A stretch of 64,000 nucleotides of DNA from Gammaproteobacteria bacterium (lineage in GTDB: Bacteria; Pseudomonadota; Gammaproteobacteria; GCA-001735895), in assembly GCA_018669845.1 (NCBI GenBank), contig JABHSO010000212.1:86394-150393 (forward strand), given 5' to 3'. Positions 17,070 through 25,535 of the stretch are shown one piece after another (within the stretch, counting starts at the first letter, position 1; every line of letters starts with the position of its first letter). The translations under genes were made by a program, and so were the position numbers. Under the pieces are notes generated by a model, which was not told the origin of the DNA, searched no databases, and saw nothing but the letters and a program-made list of their open reading frames with translations.

Positions 17070-17699
17070 ATGGACATCAAAAAATTATTTTATACCTCCC
17101 TGCCTTATATATTCATACTCTTGTTAATGCTGACTATCAATGCCTGTAGCAACAATGACGGTCAGAGTAATCTTATACAATCTGACAATATCGGGATGCT
17201 TGCAAAAGTTGCAGTTGCGAAAAATCCACTGGCTAAAAATGGAACGCTAAAAAGTATAAAAAATGCGGGTGGTTATTCCTATCTGGAAGTTGATATCAAA
17301 GGTGAAACCTTCTGGCTGGCGACGGCTATCATTAACCTTAAGCCAGGAGAAGAAATAGCCTGGAAGGATTTTGCTGTGATGAAAAATTTCAACAGTAAAT
17401 CACTCAACAGGGTATTCGAGCAGATTTTGTTCGTGGATAGAGTTTTAGCGGTTTCCGCTTTGGGCCGTACGCAACATCAGGGCGTAGTTTTAAAAGCCAT
17501 GGATTCGGCTGGATACAGTTATATTCATGTTGAAGAAAAAGGAAAGAAAATTTGGCTGGCTGCGCCTTCTTCCAGCCTTCAAACTGGTCAAACCATACGC
17601 TGGGATAGTGGTGCCGCGATGCGTAATTTTTCCAGTAAAACCTTAAAACGTACTTTTGATGAAATATATTTTGTCAACAGTGTGAAATATAATTTATAG
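17070..17699 (+). CDS. Lipoprotein with two NrfJ-like domains
   Basis: I choose the ATG at 17070, which gives a signal peptide with lipobox (LMLTINAC); the ORF track begins 32 codons earlier. The mature protein consists of two copies of one domain of about 75 residues: GGYSYLEVDIKGETFWLATA...MKNFNSKSLNRVF and AGYSYIHVEEKGKKIWLAAP...MRNFSSKTLKRTF, each ending with a DxIxFVxxV strand. The Y-[ST]-Y-[IL]-x-V...WLA...NF-x-SK-[ST]-L-x-R-x-F pattern resembles the small proteins called NrfJ beside cytochrome c nitrite reductase genes in some bacteria. The fold is probably an OB-type barrel. Function is unknown; an accessory role for cytochromes at the envelope is inferred from context. Confidence 0.6.
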   Translation: MDIKKLFYTSLPYIFILLLMLTINACSNNDGQSNLIQSDNIGMLAKVAVAKNPLAKNGTLKSIKNAGGYSYLEVDIKGETFWLATAIINLKPGEEIAWKDFAVMKNFNSKSLNRVFEQILFVDRVLAVSALGRTQHQGVVLKAMDSAGYSYIHVEEKGKKIWLAAPSSSLQTGQTIRWDSGAAMRNFSSKTLKRTFDEIYFVNSVKYNL

Positions 17700-17791
17700 A
17701 GCCAGAGTCAGTGCATTAAATTGGTTTAAGCAATCAAACCTCTTCAAGTAGTTTTCATGCCAGCTACCTGCTTGTTGTTTGTTATCCATTC

Positions 17792-17825
17792 GGCGGTGAG
17801 CGCCCCCGCTCATCGCCGCTTTTTA
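17792..17825 (+). terminator. Rho-independent terminator
   Basis: GGCGGTGAGCG pairs with CGCTCATCGCC (one G-U) around a CCCC loop, followed by GCTTTTTA. It closes the NHL/NrfJ-like transcript before the tetraheme promoter region. Confidence 0.8.
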
Positions 17826-18033
17826 ATAGTAAATTACCCGTCAAACACGCTTTTAAAAGTTTTTGAATAATCCTAAAAATGGGAATAAAATCCTAAATAA
17901 ATTCCCAGAGTTGAGACATATGTGTTTTGTTTGATGGTGAAAACCTCCCGCTAATTTTTATATATTTCTGTAAGTCGTTGTATATAAAAAGATTGCCTTT
18001 TATTTGTAGCAATTAAGTATTTTCAATTTTTGG
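17826..18033 (+). promoter_or_regulatory. Upstream region of the tetraheme operon with a dyad (possible activator site)
   Basis: No gene is visible. TGGGAAT (17880-17886) and ATTCCCA (17901-17907) form an inverted repeat with a 14-nt spacer, about 127 nt upstream of the -24 box, a normal distance for an NtrC-type enhancer. A short direct repeat, AATCCTAAA, overlaps it. Assignment to the local regulator is inference. Confidence 0.4.
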
Positions 18034-18050
18034 TTGGCACAGTATCTGCT
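18034..18050 (+). promoter_or_regulatory. Sigma-54 promoter for the tetraheme cytochrome operon
   Basis: TTGGCAC and CTGCT carry GG and GC exactly 12 nt apart. Predicted start near 18061, 40 nt before the ATG at 18101, which has an AGAGAGGA ribosome site. Confidence 0.72.
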
Positions 18051-18100
18051 CTATTGAAAGCTAAGCCAGCTCTTCAGCATTAAACTAGAGAGGAATATTC

Positions 18101-18898
18101 ATGAAAAAGCAGATGTTGAGGCTTAAAATTGGCAGACTTGCCATTTTGACGGTCTCTTTTTTCGGCGCGGGAAATGGCTATGCAGCCGTTGCCAATACGG
18201 CGCACAATTTGGGAACCACAGGACCTGGCCCGAATACCTATAGTGGAACCGCAGAAATCTGTGTCTTTTGTCATACACCTCATGGTGGTGATAATTCAGC
18301 ATCGGTACCTTTGTGGAATAAAACCCTGGCGGCTCCGGCTTCTTACACCACTTATGATTCATTAGGAACCACCAGCCTTGATGGCGCTACCGCACCAGTA
18401 GGGTCTGTCTCTATTGCCTGCCTGTCCTGCCATGATGGTACACAAGCCATGGATACGGTGTTAAATCAACCGGGTTCAGGGGCTGTAGTAGCCAACTATG
18501 GAGAAGGTGTCTGGACCGGTAATTCTATACCGCAGGGTATAGCGTTAATTGGTCAGGATCTGTCAAACGATCACCCGATCGGTATTCAGTATGGCGGTGG
18601 TGGTATAACCGAAGCTTCACCTTTGGCTACAACCAATGATACCGACTTCGTGGCACCGAACAATGCCACAATCAATGGTAATACTGTGTGGTGGGTCGAT
18701 ACCGAAGTAGCACCGAATGGTACCCGCCAAAAAACCGATATGCAGTTGTATACACGATCCGTTGCGGCCATCGATGCCGGTGCCAATCAACCATTTGTTG
18801 AATGTGCAAGCTGTCATGATCCGCATAGCGAGAATAATACATTTTTGCGGGTATCGAATGACGGTAGTGCCGTGTGTTTAGCATGTCATACCAAATAA
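18101..18898 (+). CDS. Tetraheme cytochrome c, OmcE-like (candidate extracellular filament subunit)
   Basis: A 265-residue exported protein (signal peptide ending near GNGYAA) with four heme motifs: CVFCH (54-58), CLSCH (107-111), CASCH (235-239) and CLACH (259-263). It has exactly eight histidines: four in CxxCH and four others (H35 in TAHNLG, H61 in HTPH, H158 in NDHPI, H242 in CHDPH). That is one distal ligand per heme, so all-bis-His ligation is expected. The order HNL...EICVFCHTPH...PLWN...CLSCHDG...DHP...CHDPH...CLACHTK is the layout I know from OmcE-type cytochromes, which polymerise into heme-stacked filaments in Geobacter. The neighbours (foldase, outer-membrane barrel, c7 cytochromes, NHL protein, ResB) suit an export and conduit role. 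It has its own sigma-54 promoter. Filament formation is inferred. Confidence 0.85.
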   Translation: MKKQMLRLKIGRLAILTVSFFGAGNGYAAVANTAHNLGTTGPGPNTYSGTAEICVFCHTPHGGDNSASVPLWNKTLAAPASYTTYDSLGTTSLDGATAPVGSVSIACLSCHDGTQAMDTVLNQPGSGAVVANYGEGVWTGNSIPQGIALIGQDLSNDHPIGIQYGGGGITEASPLATTNDTDFVAPNNATINGNTVWWVDTEVAPNGTRQKTDMQLYTRSVAAIDAGANQPFVECASCHDPHSENNTFLRVSNDGSAVCLACHTK

Positions 18899-18977
18899 TT
18901 TTTAAACGCAGGTAACAGAAATAACCGATGGTGATTTTTACGGTCGGAATTTTTTAATTAACAGAATTTATTCAATT

Positions 18978-19997
18978 ATGTGGATAGTTAAACTGCAAAC
19001 AGAACTGAATTTTCATCGTTTCAACAAAGCAATTGTTTTGCTGCTGGTTTTGTATGCCCCATTCTTACAGGCCATGGAAAATTCTAATCCTCAACTTGCA
19101 GCGGATACACTATTCGCCAGCATTGATGGACAGACGATCAGTCAGGCTGAATTTACAGGTATATTCGAAGCTGCCGTAAGGCATAAATATTATCACGGTC
19201 GTGTCCCGCAGGAAGAGCTTGAAAAATTCCGCAAACAGGTAGCTGAGGATATCATTCTGCAAATTCTGCTACACAGGGAAGCTAAAAACCTGGGACTGCA
19301 ACCAGACCGCCAGAAAATCCGACAGGGGCTGGACGAATATGAGCATAAAGTGACAAACAATATCGACTGGAAGAGCCAGCAGGAAAAACTAAGACCCTTA
19401 TTATTAGAGAGGCTGGAACGACAGAATCTGATAGAAAAAATACGTGCCAGAGTGCAAAAAATTAACAACCCTGAAGCTGACGATGTAAAACAGTATTACC
19501 TGAAAAACCCACAGAAATTTACCGAACCCGGCAGGTTATGGTTATCGGTGATTTTATTAGAGGTACCTCCTGCGGCAGATAAAAAAATGTGGCAGCAGGC
19601 TAATGTAGCGGCACAACAATTTAAACAACGTATTGAAAGTGGTACTGATTTTGCCGAGCTCGCACAGCAGTTTTCGGCTCACCCGAGTGCTGTTAACGGC
19701 GGTGACCTGGGGTATCTGCATCAGGGTATGCTCGATGGGGATGCGCAAACAGCAGTGAACGCACTCAAAATTAATCAATTAACAGATCCGGTTTTAGTGC
19801 TGGGAGGGTTAACCCTTTTTCGTCTGAATGGAATTCAGGCTGAAAGACTCAAACCTTTTAGTGAAGTGGCGAAGCGTGCAGAAGCATTACTGCTCAGAGA
19901 ATTGAAAGATATAGCCTGGCAGTCTTATACAAAGACTCTGATCGATTCGGCCAAAATCACCCTGAATGAAAATTTGTATGCTTTCAATGATGACTAA
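18978..19997 (+). CDS. Periplasmic parvulin-type peptidyl-prolyl isomerase (SurA/PpiC-like)
   Basis: An N-terminal signal sequence (AIVLLLVLYAPFLQA) is followed by a helical chaperone domain with a SurA-N-like TLFASIDGQTISQAEF segment and many Arg/Glu. A parvulin domain of about 100 residues comes next, with the FAELAQQFSAHPSAVNGGDLGYLHQGML core. Upstream of it, the KNPQKFTEPGRLWLSVILLEV segment matches the YYxxNPxxFxxPxxxxxxxI pattern of this family. Such proteins fold secreted and outer-membrane proteins. Placed between the tetraheme gene and the barrel gene, it probably serves one of them. A second parvulin (47 kb) is tied to the multicopper oxidase. The 79-nt gap from the tetraheme gene contains a weak hairpin with a T-run near 18925-18955 that could lower downstream expression. 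Confidence 0.88.
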   Translation: MWIVKLQTELNFHRFNKAIVLLLVLYAPFLQAMENSNPQLAADTLFASIDGQTISQAEFTGIFEAAVRHKYYHGRVPQEELEKFRKQVAEDIILQILLHREAKNLGLQPDRQKIRQGLDEYEHKVTNNIDWKSQQEKLRPLLLERLERQNLIEKIRARVQKINNPEADDVKQYYLKNPQKFTEPGRLWLSVILLEVPPAADKKMWQQANVAAQQFKQRIESGTDFAELAQQFSAHPSAVNGGDLGYLHQGMLDGDAQTAVNALKINQLTDPVLVLGGLTLFRLNGIQAERLKPFSEVAKRAEALLLRELKDIAWQSYTKTLIDSAKITLNENLYAFNDD

Positions 19998-20002
19998 TTA
20001 TT

Positions 20003-21775
20003 GTGCATGTGTATTTAGCAAAAAAAAATTGCTCAAGCTGGATGTTAGCGATGCTTTTAATGATGACTAATTCACTTGAATTGAATGCCAGCCCGGTTCG
20101 AGTTTGGGGTGATATTAGCAGCGTTTACCGCTCTCGTGATTTTGACAGGGGTGAAAGTCAGGTAACAGAATGGCTGAATCTGGCCAGTATCAATGCCAGC
20201 AGTTATATCTGGCAGCCCTGGTTTGCGCTGATTAATGGTGGCTTGACCTATTCAGTGGATGATTTTAATGCGAGCGATCAGCCATCCGTGAAAGATAAAT
20301 TTATAACCGGTAATATTCAATTTGATCTATTTCCCGGAAGTCGGTTTCCATTTTCAGCGTATGTAAATCGTAGTCGTAATGAACTCGATGATGACTTATT
20401 TGCAAGAGATATCAGCAATACCGAGCTGGGGCTTACACAGCAGTATCGAAGTCTCTCCGGGCGCCATCATTACCGGACTACTTATAAACGTAATGTTCTG
20501 GATGATAGTAGCATCGGCAATTTTATCAGTGACAGTTTACAGCTATCCAGCAGTAACCAGTTCGAAAACCAGGTGTTACATGCGGAGGCACAATATGACC
20601 GTGTTAGTAGTGAAATCGCCGGGGATGAAGCCATTAGTTTAGCGCTTACCGGTAGACAATCCTATGATGGATTTGAATACATTAATATTGAGAACCTGGT
20701 TTCATCCTCAAGCATTCATAATGACTTTGACACTAGATCATCAGAAATACAGACCAACCAGTTCTCCAGCCTGATGTCCTGGTCACCAGCAGGCAGGGAT
20801 GACATGAATTTTACCGCAAGCTTACGCCTGCTGAAGTTACAGTTTAACAGTGAGTTTGACGATAACAGTTTCAGCGCTAATACGGCCACTCAACAGGAAA
20901 ATTATTCATTAAATATAAATCAGGGGCTTAACTACAGTATTTCTGATCATGTGTTAATCAGCGAATCAATCAATGGTTTATATACTCGCTCTCAAACTCA
21001 GGATTTTTTTACCGGTAACGAAACTGTCGGGATTAGTTATACCCCGGCTTCAATAGATACCATATTGGGATATTATCACTGGTCGTTTGTATCGAGCCTG
21101 AATAACCAGCATGGAGATGTTGAAACTGATCAGTCGTTAACAAACCAGTTTAGTCATTCGTTATCGGAAAACTTTGCATTGGCAGAAAATAGTTTACTGC
21201 AGGCTGATATCACCCAGTCATTCCTGGCCGACTATCGTTTTGAAAATGAGTCTGCTGAAACTTTAGATCACAGTTTATCTGTTTCCTGGACAGAGTCGTC
21301 TACACGCGCTAATTCAGTCGTCAGGTTCCTGTTTACTGACTCTAATACGCAGGGGGTTGAGGATAGAAGTTTTCAATTATTTAACTTGCAGCTTAGCGGT
21401 CAATATCGTTTTAACCGGTTTTCAAGTTTGAGTGCTAACCTGACTTTTCAACGAACTAATCAGCAGATAGATCAGCAGCATACAGTGCATCGTGTCAACA
21501 ATGGTCAGCTCGATTTTACACGCAAAAGATTGTTTCAGATACCACGCCTCAACTTTCGGTCAGAGCTTCAATTTAGTCAGCAGCAATCTGAAAGTGAGCG
21601 AATTATTTCAACATTTAGTAGTGATGAAACAGAGCACGATATTTCATGGGAAAATAATCTGGATTACATGATAGGCCGCTTTGAGTCACGACTGAGTCTG
21701 GATTTTATTAAAAATGATGGTCAATATGATCGTCTGATAAAAATTCAGTTCACGCGCTCTTTTGGAGACCTTTAA
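20003..21775 (+). CDS. Outer-membrane beta-barrel protein, probable conduit porin
   Basis: After a hydrophobic N-terminus (LAMLLMMTNSLELNA) the 590-residue protein is almost entirely alternating amphipathic strands rich in Ser, Asn, Gln and aromatic residues, with turns such as NRSRNELDD and NHLxxL-like loops. It ends in an aromatic-containing strand, IKIQFTRSFGDL. There is no CxxCH. The size and position between cytochrome genes fit the barrel of a porin-cytochrome complex, where the barrel insulates a multiheme protein that crosses the outer membrane. It shows no family similarity I can name. The GTG at 20003 is taken from the track; an ATG at 20042 would also leave a signal peptide. The next gene starts at its stop codon. 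Confidence 0.72.
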   Translation: MHVYLAKKNCSSWMLAMLLMMTNSLELNASPVRVWGDISSVYRSRDFDRGESQVTEWLNLASINASSYIWQPWFALINGGLTYSVDDFNASDQPSVKDKFITGNIQFDLFPGSRFPFSAYVNRSRNELDDDLFARDISNTELGLTQQYRSLSGRHHYRTTYKRNVLDDSSIGNFISDSLQLSSSNQFENQVLHAEAQYDRVSSEIAGDEAISLALTGRQSYDGFEYINIENLVSSSSIHNDFDTRSSEIQTNQFSSLMSWSPAGRDDMNFTASLRLLKLQFNSEFDDNSFSANTATQQENYSLNINQGLNYSISDHVLISESINGLYTRSQTQDFFTGNETVGISYTPASIDTILGYYHWSFVSSLNNQHGDVETDQSLTNQFSHSLSENFALAENSLLQADITQSFLADYRFENESAETLDHSLSVSWTESSTRANSVVRFLFTDSNTQGVEDRSFQLFNLQLSGQYRFNRFSSLSANLTFQRTNQQIDQQHTVHRVNNGQLDFTRKRLFQIPRLNFRSELQFSQQQSESERIISTFSSDETEHDISWENNLDYMIGRFESRLSLDFIKNDGQYDRLIKIQFTRSFGDL

Positions 21776-22204
21776 ATGATTCTGATGGAGTATATAACAG
21801 TGAGTATAAGATACAATCTACCCATATTTCTGCTGGTTTTTGCACTGCTTTATCCTGCCATGGCACAGGCTGAATACGGCGATGTTCTGATGAATAATTA
21901 TTCCGATGATGCCGGCATGCGGCCGGTTGTTTTTCCACACTGGTTTCATCGTATCCGCTTCAGGTGCAAGGTGTGTCATGCCGATCTCGGGTTTAAATTC
22001 GAAGCCGGGGGTAATGAAATTAATATGTTGAAAATTATTGATGGAGAATATTGTGGTGCCTGTCACAACGGGGAAGTGGCATGGTCAGTAGAAAGCTGTG
22101 ATATCTGTCATTCGGGTAAACCGGGTACGCCGACTCAGGTGCATCACAGTACCACATCAAAGCTGTTCACCCGCACCAACAATAAACAGAAAGGAGGCAA
22201 ATGA
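21776..22204 (+). CDS. Triheme c7-type cytochrome (paralogue A1)
   Basis: A 142-residue exported protein (signal ends LLYPAMAQA) with three heme motifs: CKVCH, CGACH and CDICH. The segment VVFPHWFHRIRFRCKVCH places two histidines before the first motif as distal ligands, the arrangement of c7/c3-type cytochromes. It starts immediately after the barrel gene stop and overlaps the next gene (ATGA type). It is closely similar to the cytochrome at 25.5 kb (HWFHRIRFRCKVCH and NGE-x-AWSV shared), so the two are duplicates. Likely a periplasmic electron carrier feeding the outer-membrane conduit. Confidence 0.88.
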   Translation: MILMEYITVSIRYNLPIFLLVFALLYPAMAQAEYGDVLMNNYSDDAGMRPVVFPHWFHRIRFRCKVCHADLGFKFEAGGNEINMLKIIDGEYCGACHNGEVAWSVESCDICHSGKPGTPTQVHHSTTSKLFTRTNNKQKGGK

Positions 22205-23175
22205 TGAAAGCATATCATTTAATTCTAACTATTTTATTTGTGTTGACAATCTCCAGTGCTTTTGCAGAAACTGAAATACGTTCTGGAAAAGATATCTATG
22301 ACATGGCCTGTGCGGGCTGCCATGCAACAGGTGTATTAGAGGCACCTAAACTGGGTTCAAAAACAGATTGGGACAAAAGGGAAAAACAGGGATTTGAAGT
22401 TTTAATGATACATGCTTTAAAAGGTTTTAAAAATATGCCAGCCAAAGGGGGCAATCCAACCATTAAAGACCAGGAAATTGAAAATGCAATCAAATATCAG
22501 TTAGCACAGTCAGGTTTTGATCAGTATAAAGAGAAATCCGGTTCAACAGAAAACAACAAACCAGCGCCTGCAAAAAAAACAGCCGATACCCGGCCGAAAA
22601 TAATTCCTGAAGCAATTCCTGAAACAAAGAACATAGCAAAAATAAAACAGCCAAAAAAGACCCGCACCCATAGCGTCAATCGTTTTAATCGATTAATGAA
22701 ACCCGCTGCCGAGTGGAACCTGTCGCCCGCAAAAGATGGTATACATGATCCGGAAAATGAAGGCACACTGCTGTTACAACCGCCAAAGCAGGCATTTGAA
22801 TCGTTAAGCAATGCAAAATCTGGTAACCGTGTGGACTGGGTTAAATCCCTGCAAAATAAGGAGATTTCTCCGCGATATGATCGATTAAGTGATGATAGCA
22901 AACCGGTAGTAATGGATTTAAATATTGTGCGTGAAGTTAAGGGGTCAATGCCTGATGTTGTTTATCCACATAAACAGCATACTGAATGGCTGGATTGTTC
23001 TAACTGTCACCCGGCGATTTTCATTCCACAAAAGGGGGCGAATCAAATTTCCATGGCGTCCATTCTGCTTGGACAGCAATGTGGTGTCTGCCATGGAAAA
23101 GTAGCGTTTCCAGTGTCAGAGTGTCGTAAGTGTCATTCACAAAAAAAGGCACTTAAAACCGGGAACGGGAAATAA
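22201..23175 (+). CDS. Tetraheme cytochrome: class I domain fused to a c7-type triheme domain
   Basis: An AGGAGG site precedes the ATG. After the signal peptide comes a class I (c5-like) domain with CAGCH near residue 37 and its distal Met in NMPAKGGNP, then a Lys/Pro-rich linker of about 60 residues. The C-terminal third has a c7-like triheme part: CSNCH, CGVCH and CRKCH, preceded by VYPHKQHTEWLDC with the distal histidines. This C-terminal part, including a DGIHDPENEGTLLLQPPKQAFESL-type lead-in, is similar to the separate gene at 24958. So this looks like a fusion of a monoheme domain to one member of that family. Periplasmic electron transfer is expected. Confidence 0.87.
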   Translation: MMKAYHLILTILFVLTISSAFAETEIRSGKDIYDMACAGCHATGVLEAPKLGSKTDWDKREKQGFEVLMIHALKGFKNMPAKGGNPTIKDQEIENAIKYQLAQSGFDQYKEKSGSTENNKPAPAKKTADTRPKIIPEAIPETKNIAKIKQPKKTRTHSVNRFNRLMKPAAEWNLSPAKDGIHDPENEGTLLLQPPKQAFESLSNAKSGNRVDWVKSLQNKEISPRYDRLSDDSKPVVMDLNIVREVKGSMPDVVYPHKQHTEWLDCSNCHPAIFIPQKGANQISMASILLGQQCGVCHGKVAFPVSECRKCHSQKKALKTGNGK

Positions 23176-23190
23176 CAGGAGGGTAAGTTA

Positions 23191-24054
23191 ATGTGGATCA
23201 TTACGTTTTTTTTACACTTTACACTCGGTTTAGGTACGGCGTTTTCACAGCAGGAATTGCAGCTGGTCAATGACGGCGGAAAATCGATCAATAATAAACT
23301 CAATCAAAAAATAAAAATGGCTAATTTTATTCTTAATAATTCTTCATTACGCAAACGACTGAACACCAGCAATGACAGTGTTGCAAAAGAACTGGTGGAA
23401 CGGGCCAGGGATAATTTAAATAAAATTGAGACCTATATGGACAATAAACTATTCCTTGAAGCAGGAGCTATCATCGATTTTGTATTGAGGGACTTGTCTG
23501 CCAGTTCTCAATTACTCAATGTACCCAATCAGAAAAAGAAAAAATATACAAAAAATCTGGAAATTCTTGATTCTTTCGTGCTTCCAGAATGGGAAAATCT
23601 AAGCGATAGTGATTATGATTTTTTGCAGGAAAATTTAGCTAAAATCGATGAATTACGAAACGATGCGATCCTTAGTTCACAGTCTGAAGACTATGACAAA
23701 GCAATAAATTTACTGGATACAGCCTATTATTTAAAAACCACATTGATCAGCAATTTACAACATGAAAACACGGTTGTGTATGACCTGAAATTTGATTCTG
23801 CGCAAGATGAATATTCATACATGGTTAGCCGTACTCATCATTACCTGGACCTGGTGGACTTAACACTGTCTAAAAAAGAAGTTGGTTTGCAGACCCGGAA
23901 ACTGGCAGATAATTATATTTATCAGACCCTGGTAAATTTGGAGGTGGCAGAAAACCTTCAATCTGAAGGAAAACCATCAGAGGCAATTAGAGTGTTGGGT
24001 AAATCGATTAATCAACTTTCTTCGGTATTAAAGATGCTGGGGATAAAAATCTAA
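23191..24054 (+). CDS. Secreted all-helical protein of unknown function (paralogue 1)
   Basis: The ATG follows an AGGAGGG site. A hydrophobic signal (WIITFFLHFTLGLGTAFS) leads into about 265 residues predicted to be nearly all helix, rich in Asn, Leu, Lys and Asp. Segments such as ERARDNLNKIETYMDNKLFLEAGAI and EDYDKAINLLDTAYYLKT look like degenerate TPR-type hairpins. It has no cysteine-histidine motif. It resembles the following gene in overall layout (a central SYMVSRTHHYLDLVDL against FDYEINRNDTHNLLVSLL). I recognise no family. Its place between four c7-type cytochromes suggests a structural or assembly role, unproven. Confidence 0.65.
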   Translation: MWIITFFLHFTLGLGTAFSQQELQLVNDGGKSINNKLNQKIKMANFILNNSSLRKRLNTSNDSVAKELVERARDNLNKIETYMDNKLFLEAGAIIDFVLRDLSASSQLLNVPNQKKKKYTKNLEILDSFVLPEWENLSDSDYDFLQENLAKIDELRNDAILSSQSEDYDKAINLLDTAYYLKTTLISNLQHENTVVYDLKFDSAQDEYSYMVSRTHHYLDLVDLTLSKKEVGLQTRKLADNYIYQTLVNLEVAENLQSEGKPSEAIRVLGKSINQLSSVLKMLGIKI

Positions 24055-24064
24055 AGAGACTGCT

Positions 24065-24943
24065 ATGTTTAAAAATATGATGACATTATTTTTACTGGTG
24101 CATGGTTTTAGTCTATTCAACCCTGTTTATGCCGAAACTGGACAGTTAGCAGTGGATAATAACGCAGTAGAAAATCGTATAGACAATATGTTTAAACTGT
24201 TAAATGAGTCTTCAGCTGCTAAGCAGGTTATTAATAGTACTCATAGCGAAGCCAATAAGAAACGCCAGGAAGCACTCGACCTCTACCAGCTTGCCAGGGA
24301 TAAATTCAAAATTGGATTGAATGAAGAATCTTCAAAGTTATTATCGCAATCGGCAAAACTGATGTTTGAAGCGATAAAACTATCAACTCCCACTTCCATG
24401 ACCGACGATAAAAATATTATTGATTATGAGAAAAGAAAAAAGTCAGTGATCGCTCTGAAAGAGGCTTTCATTCGAATTTCTGATGAAAATAAAGAAACTG
24501 AAACTAAACAAAAAGTCGGTGCACAACTGGACAGGCTGGTCAGTAAGGCCGATTCGTTGTTAAAAAAGGGTAACAGTCATCAGGCACGCATCGAAATTGA
24601 TAAAGCCTACCATTTATTAAAGGTTTCTATTGACTCGATTCGATCGGGCCAGACCTTGACGCGCTCATTGAATTTTGCAACTAAAGAGGAAGAATTCGAT
24701 TACGAAATCAATCGCAATGATACTCACAACTTGCTGGTCAGCCTGTTGGTTGAAGAACAGAAACAATCTGAAATTGTGAATAAAAATATTAACAACTTTA
24801 TCGATCAGGCAAATGAATTGCGTCAACAGGCAGAGCTTAATGCAAAATATAAATCGTATGAAAAAGCTATAGAATTACTCGAGCAGTCTACCAAACAACT
24901 GGTCAGGGCGATTCGAAGTGCCGGTATTTTCATCCCTGGATGA
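24065..24943 (+). CDS. Secreted all-helical protein of unknown function (paralogue 2)
   Basis: A signal peptide (LFLLVHGFSLFNPVYA) precedes 270 residues of amphipathic helix, with repeated hairpins such as ALDLYQLARDKFKIGLNEESSKLL and ADSLLKKGNSHQARIEIDKAYHLL that read as TPR-like units. The protein ends KYKSYEKAIELLEQSTKQLVRAIRSAGI, which parallels the end of paralogue 1. No heme motif and no membrane helix after the signal. It begins ten bases after the upstream gene. Function unknown; with its neighbour it may form a periplasmic scaffold for the triheme cytochromes. Confidence 0.65.
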   Translation: MFKNMMTLFLLVHGFSLFNPVYAETGQLAVDNNAVENRIDNMFKLLNESSAAKQVINSTHSEANKKRQEALDLYQLARDKFKIGLNEESSKLLSQSAKLMFEAIKLSTPTSMTDDKNIIDYEKRKKSVIALKEAFIRISDENKETETKQKVGAQLDRLVSKADSLLKKGNSHQARIEIDKAYHLLKVSIDSIRSGQTLTRSLNFATKEEEFDYEINRNDTHNLLVSLLVEEQKQSEIVNKNINNFIDQANELRQQAELNAKYKSYEKAIELLEQSTKQLVRAIRSAGIFIPG

Positions 24944-24957
24944 TGTTGTGACGAACT

Positions 24958-25521
24958 ATGAAATTGACTAAATACCTAGCTGTATTGTTAATCCTGTTAC
25001 CATGCAATTTAGTGGCCGTGCAGCAGCACTGGAAGAGTCTGATTAATGACGGTGTGCATGATCCGACCAGTCCCGCGATTGGCATTTTACAGGAACCTTC
25101 ACAGGCATTTTCTTTACTGCCTGCAGATACGGCAGGCAATAAGGTTTCCTGGGTACGTGCATTACGCGAACAATATATCCAGCCACGCACTAATATTTTT
25201 CCTGAAACCAAAATCAACGTGCTCGACATGGATATTATCATGGATCGTACCGGTGAAATGCCGATGGTCCGGTTTCCGCATAAAGCGCATACAGAGTGGC
25301 TGGATTGTGAAAACTGTCATGATGATATATTTATCGAAATTGCTGATGCCAACCCAGTCAATATGTTTGCAATTTTAGCCGGTGAATATTGCGGTCGTTG
25401 TCATGGTGCGGTTGCTTTTCCTTTAACCGAATGTAACCGTTGTCACAGTGTCGATAGAAATACTTTCACCGGCCAGCCAGGTGCCCAGCCGGAAAAGGAT
25501 CTGACCGATATGTTAAATTGA
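24958..25521 (+). CDS. Triheme c7-like cytochrome (paralogue B2)
   Basis: A 187-residue exported cytochrome with three heme motifs near its C-terminus: CENCH, CGRCH and CNRCH. They are preceded by RFPHKAHTEWLDC with the distal histidines. The N-terminal half (DGVHDPTSPAIGILQEPSQAFSLL) has no heme site and is shared with the C-terminal part of the protein at 22201, so the two are paralogues. The signal peptide is short (LAVLLILLPCNLVA). Probably a periplasmic or membrane-associated electron carrier in the conduit. Confidence 0.86.
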   Translation: MKLTKYLAVLLILLPCNLVAVQQHWKSLINDGVHDPTSPAIGILQEPSQAFSLLPADTAGNKVSWVRALREQYIQPRTNIFPETKINVLDMDIIMDRTGEMPMVRFPHKAHTEWLDCENCHDDIFIEIADANPVNMFAILAGEYCGRCHGAVAFPLTECNRCHSVDRNTFTGQPGAQPEKDLTDMLN

Positions 25522-25535
25522 CACAACATCCTGAA

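Noticed and set aside
18925-18955. Terminator between tetraheme gene and parvulin gene
   Set aside because: The stem is only 4-5 bp with a wide loop; kept as a note, not as a feature.
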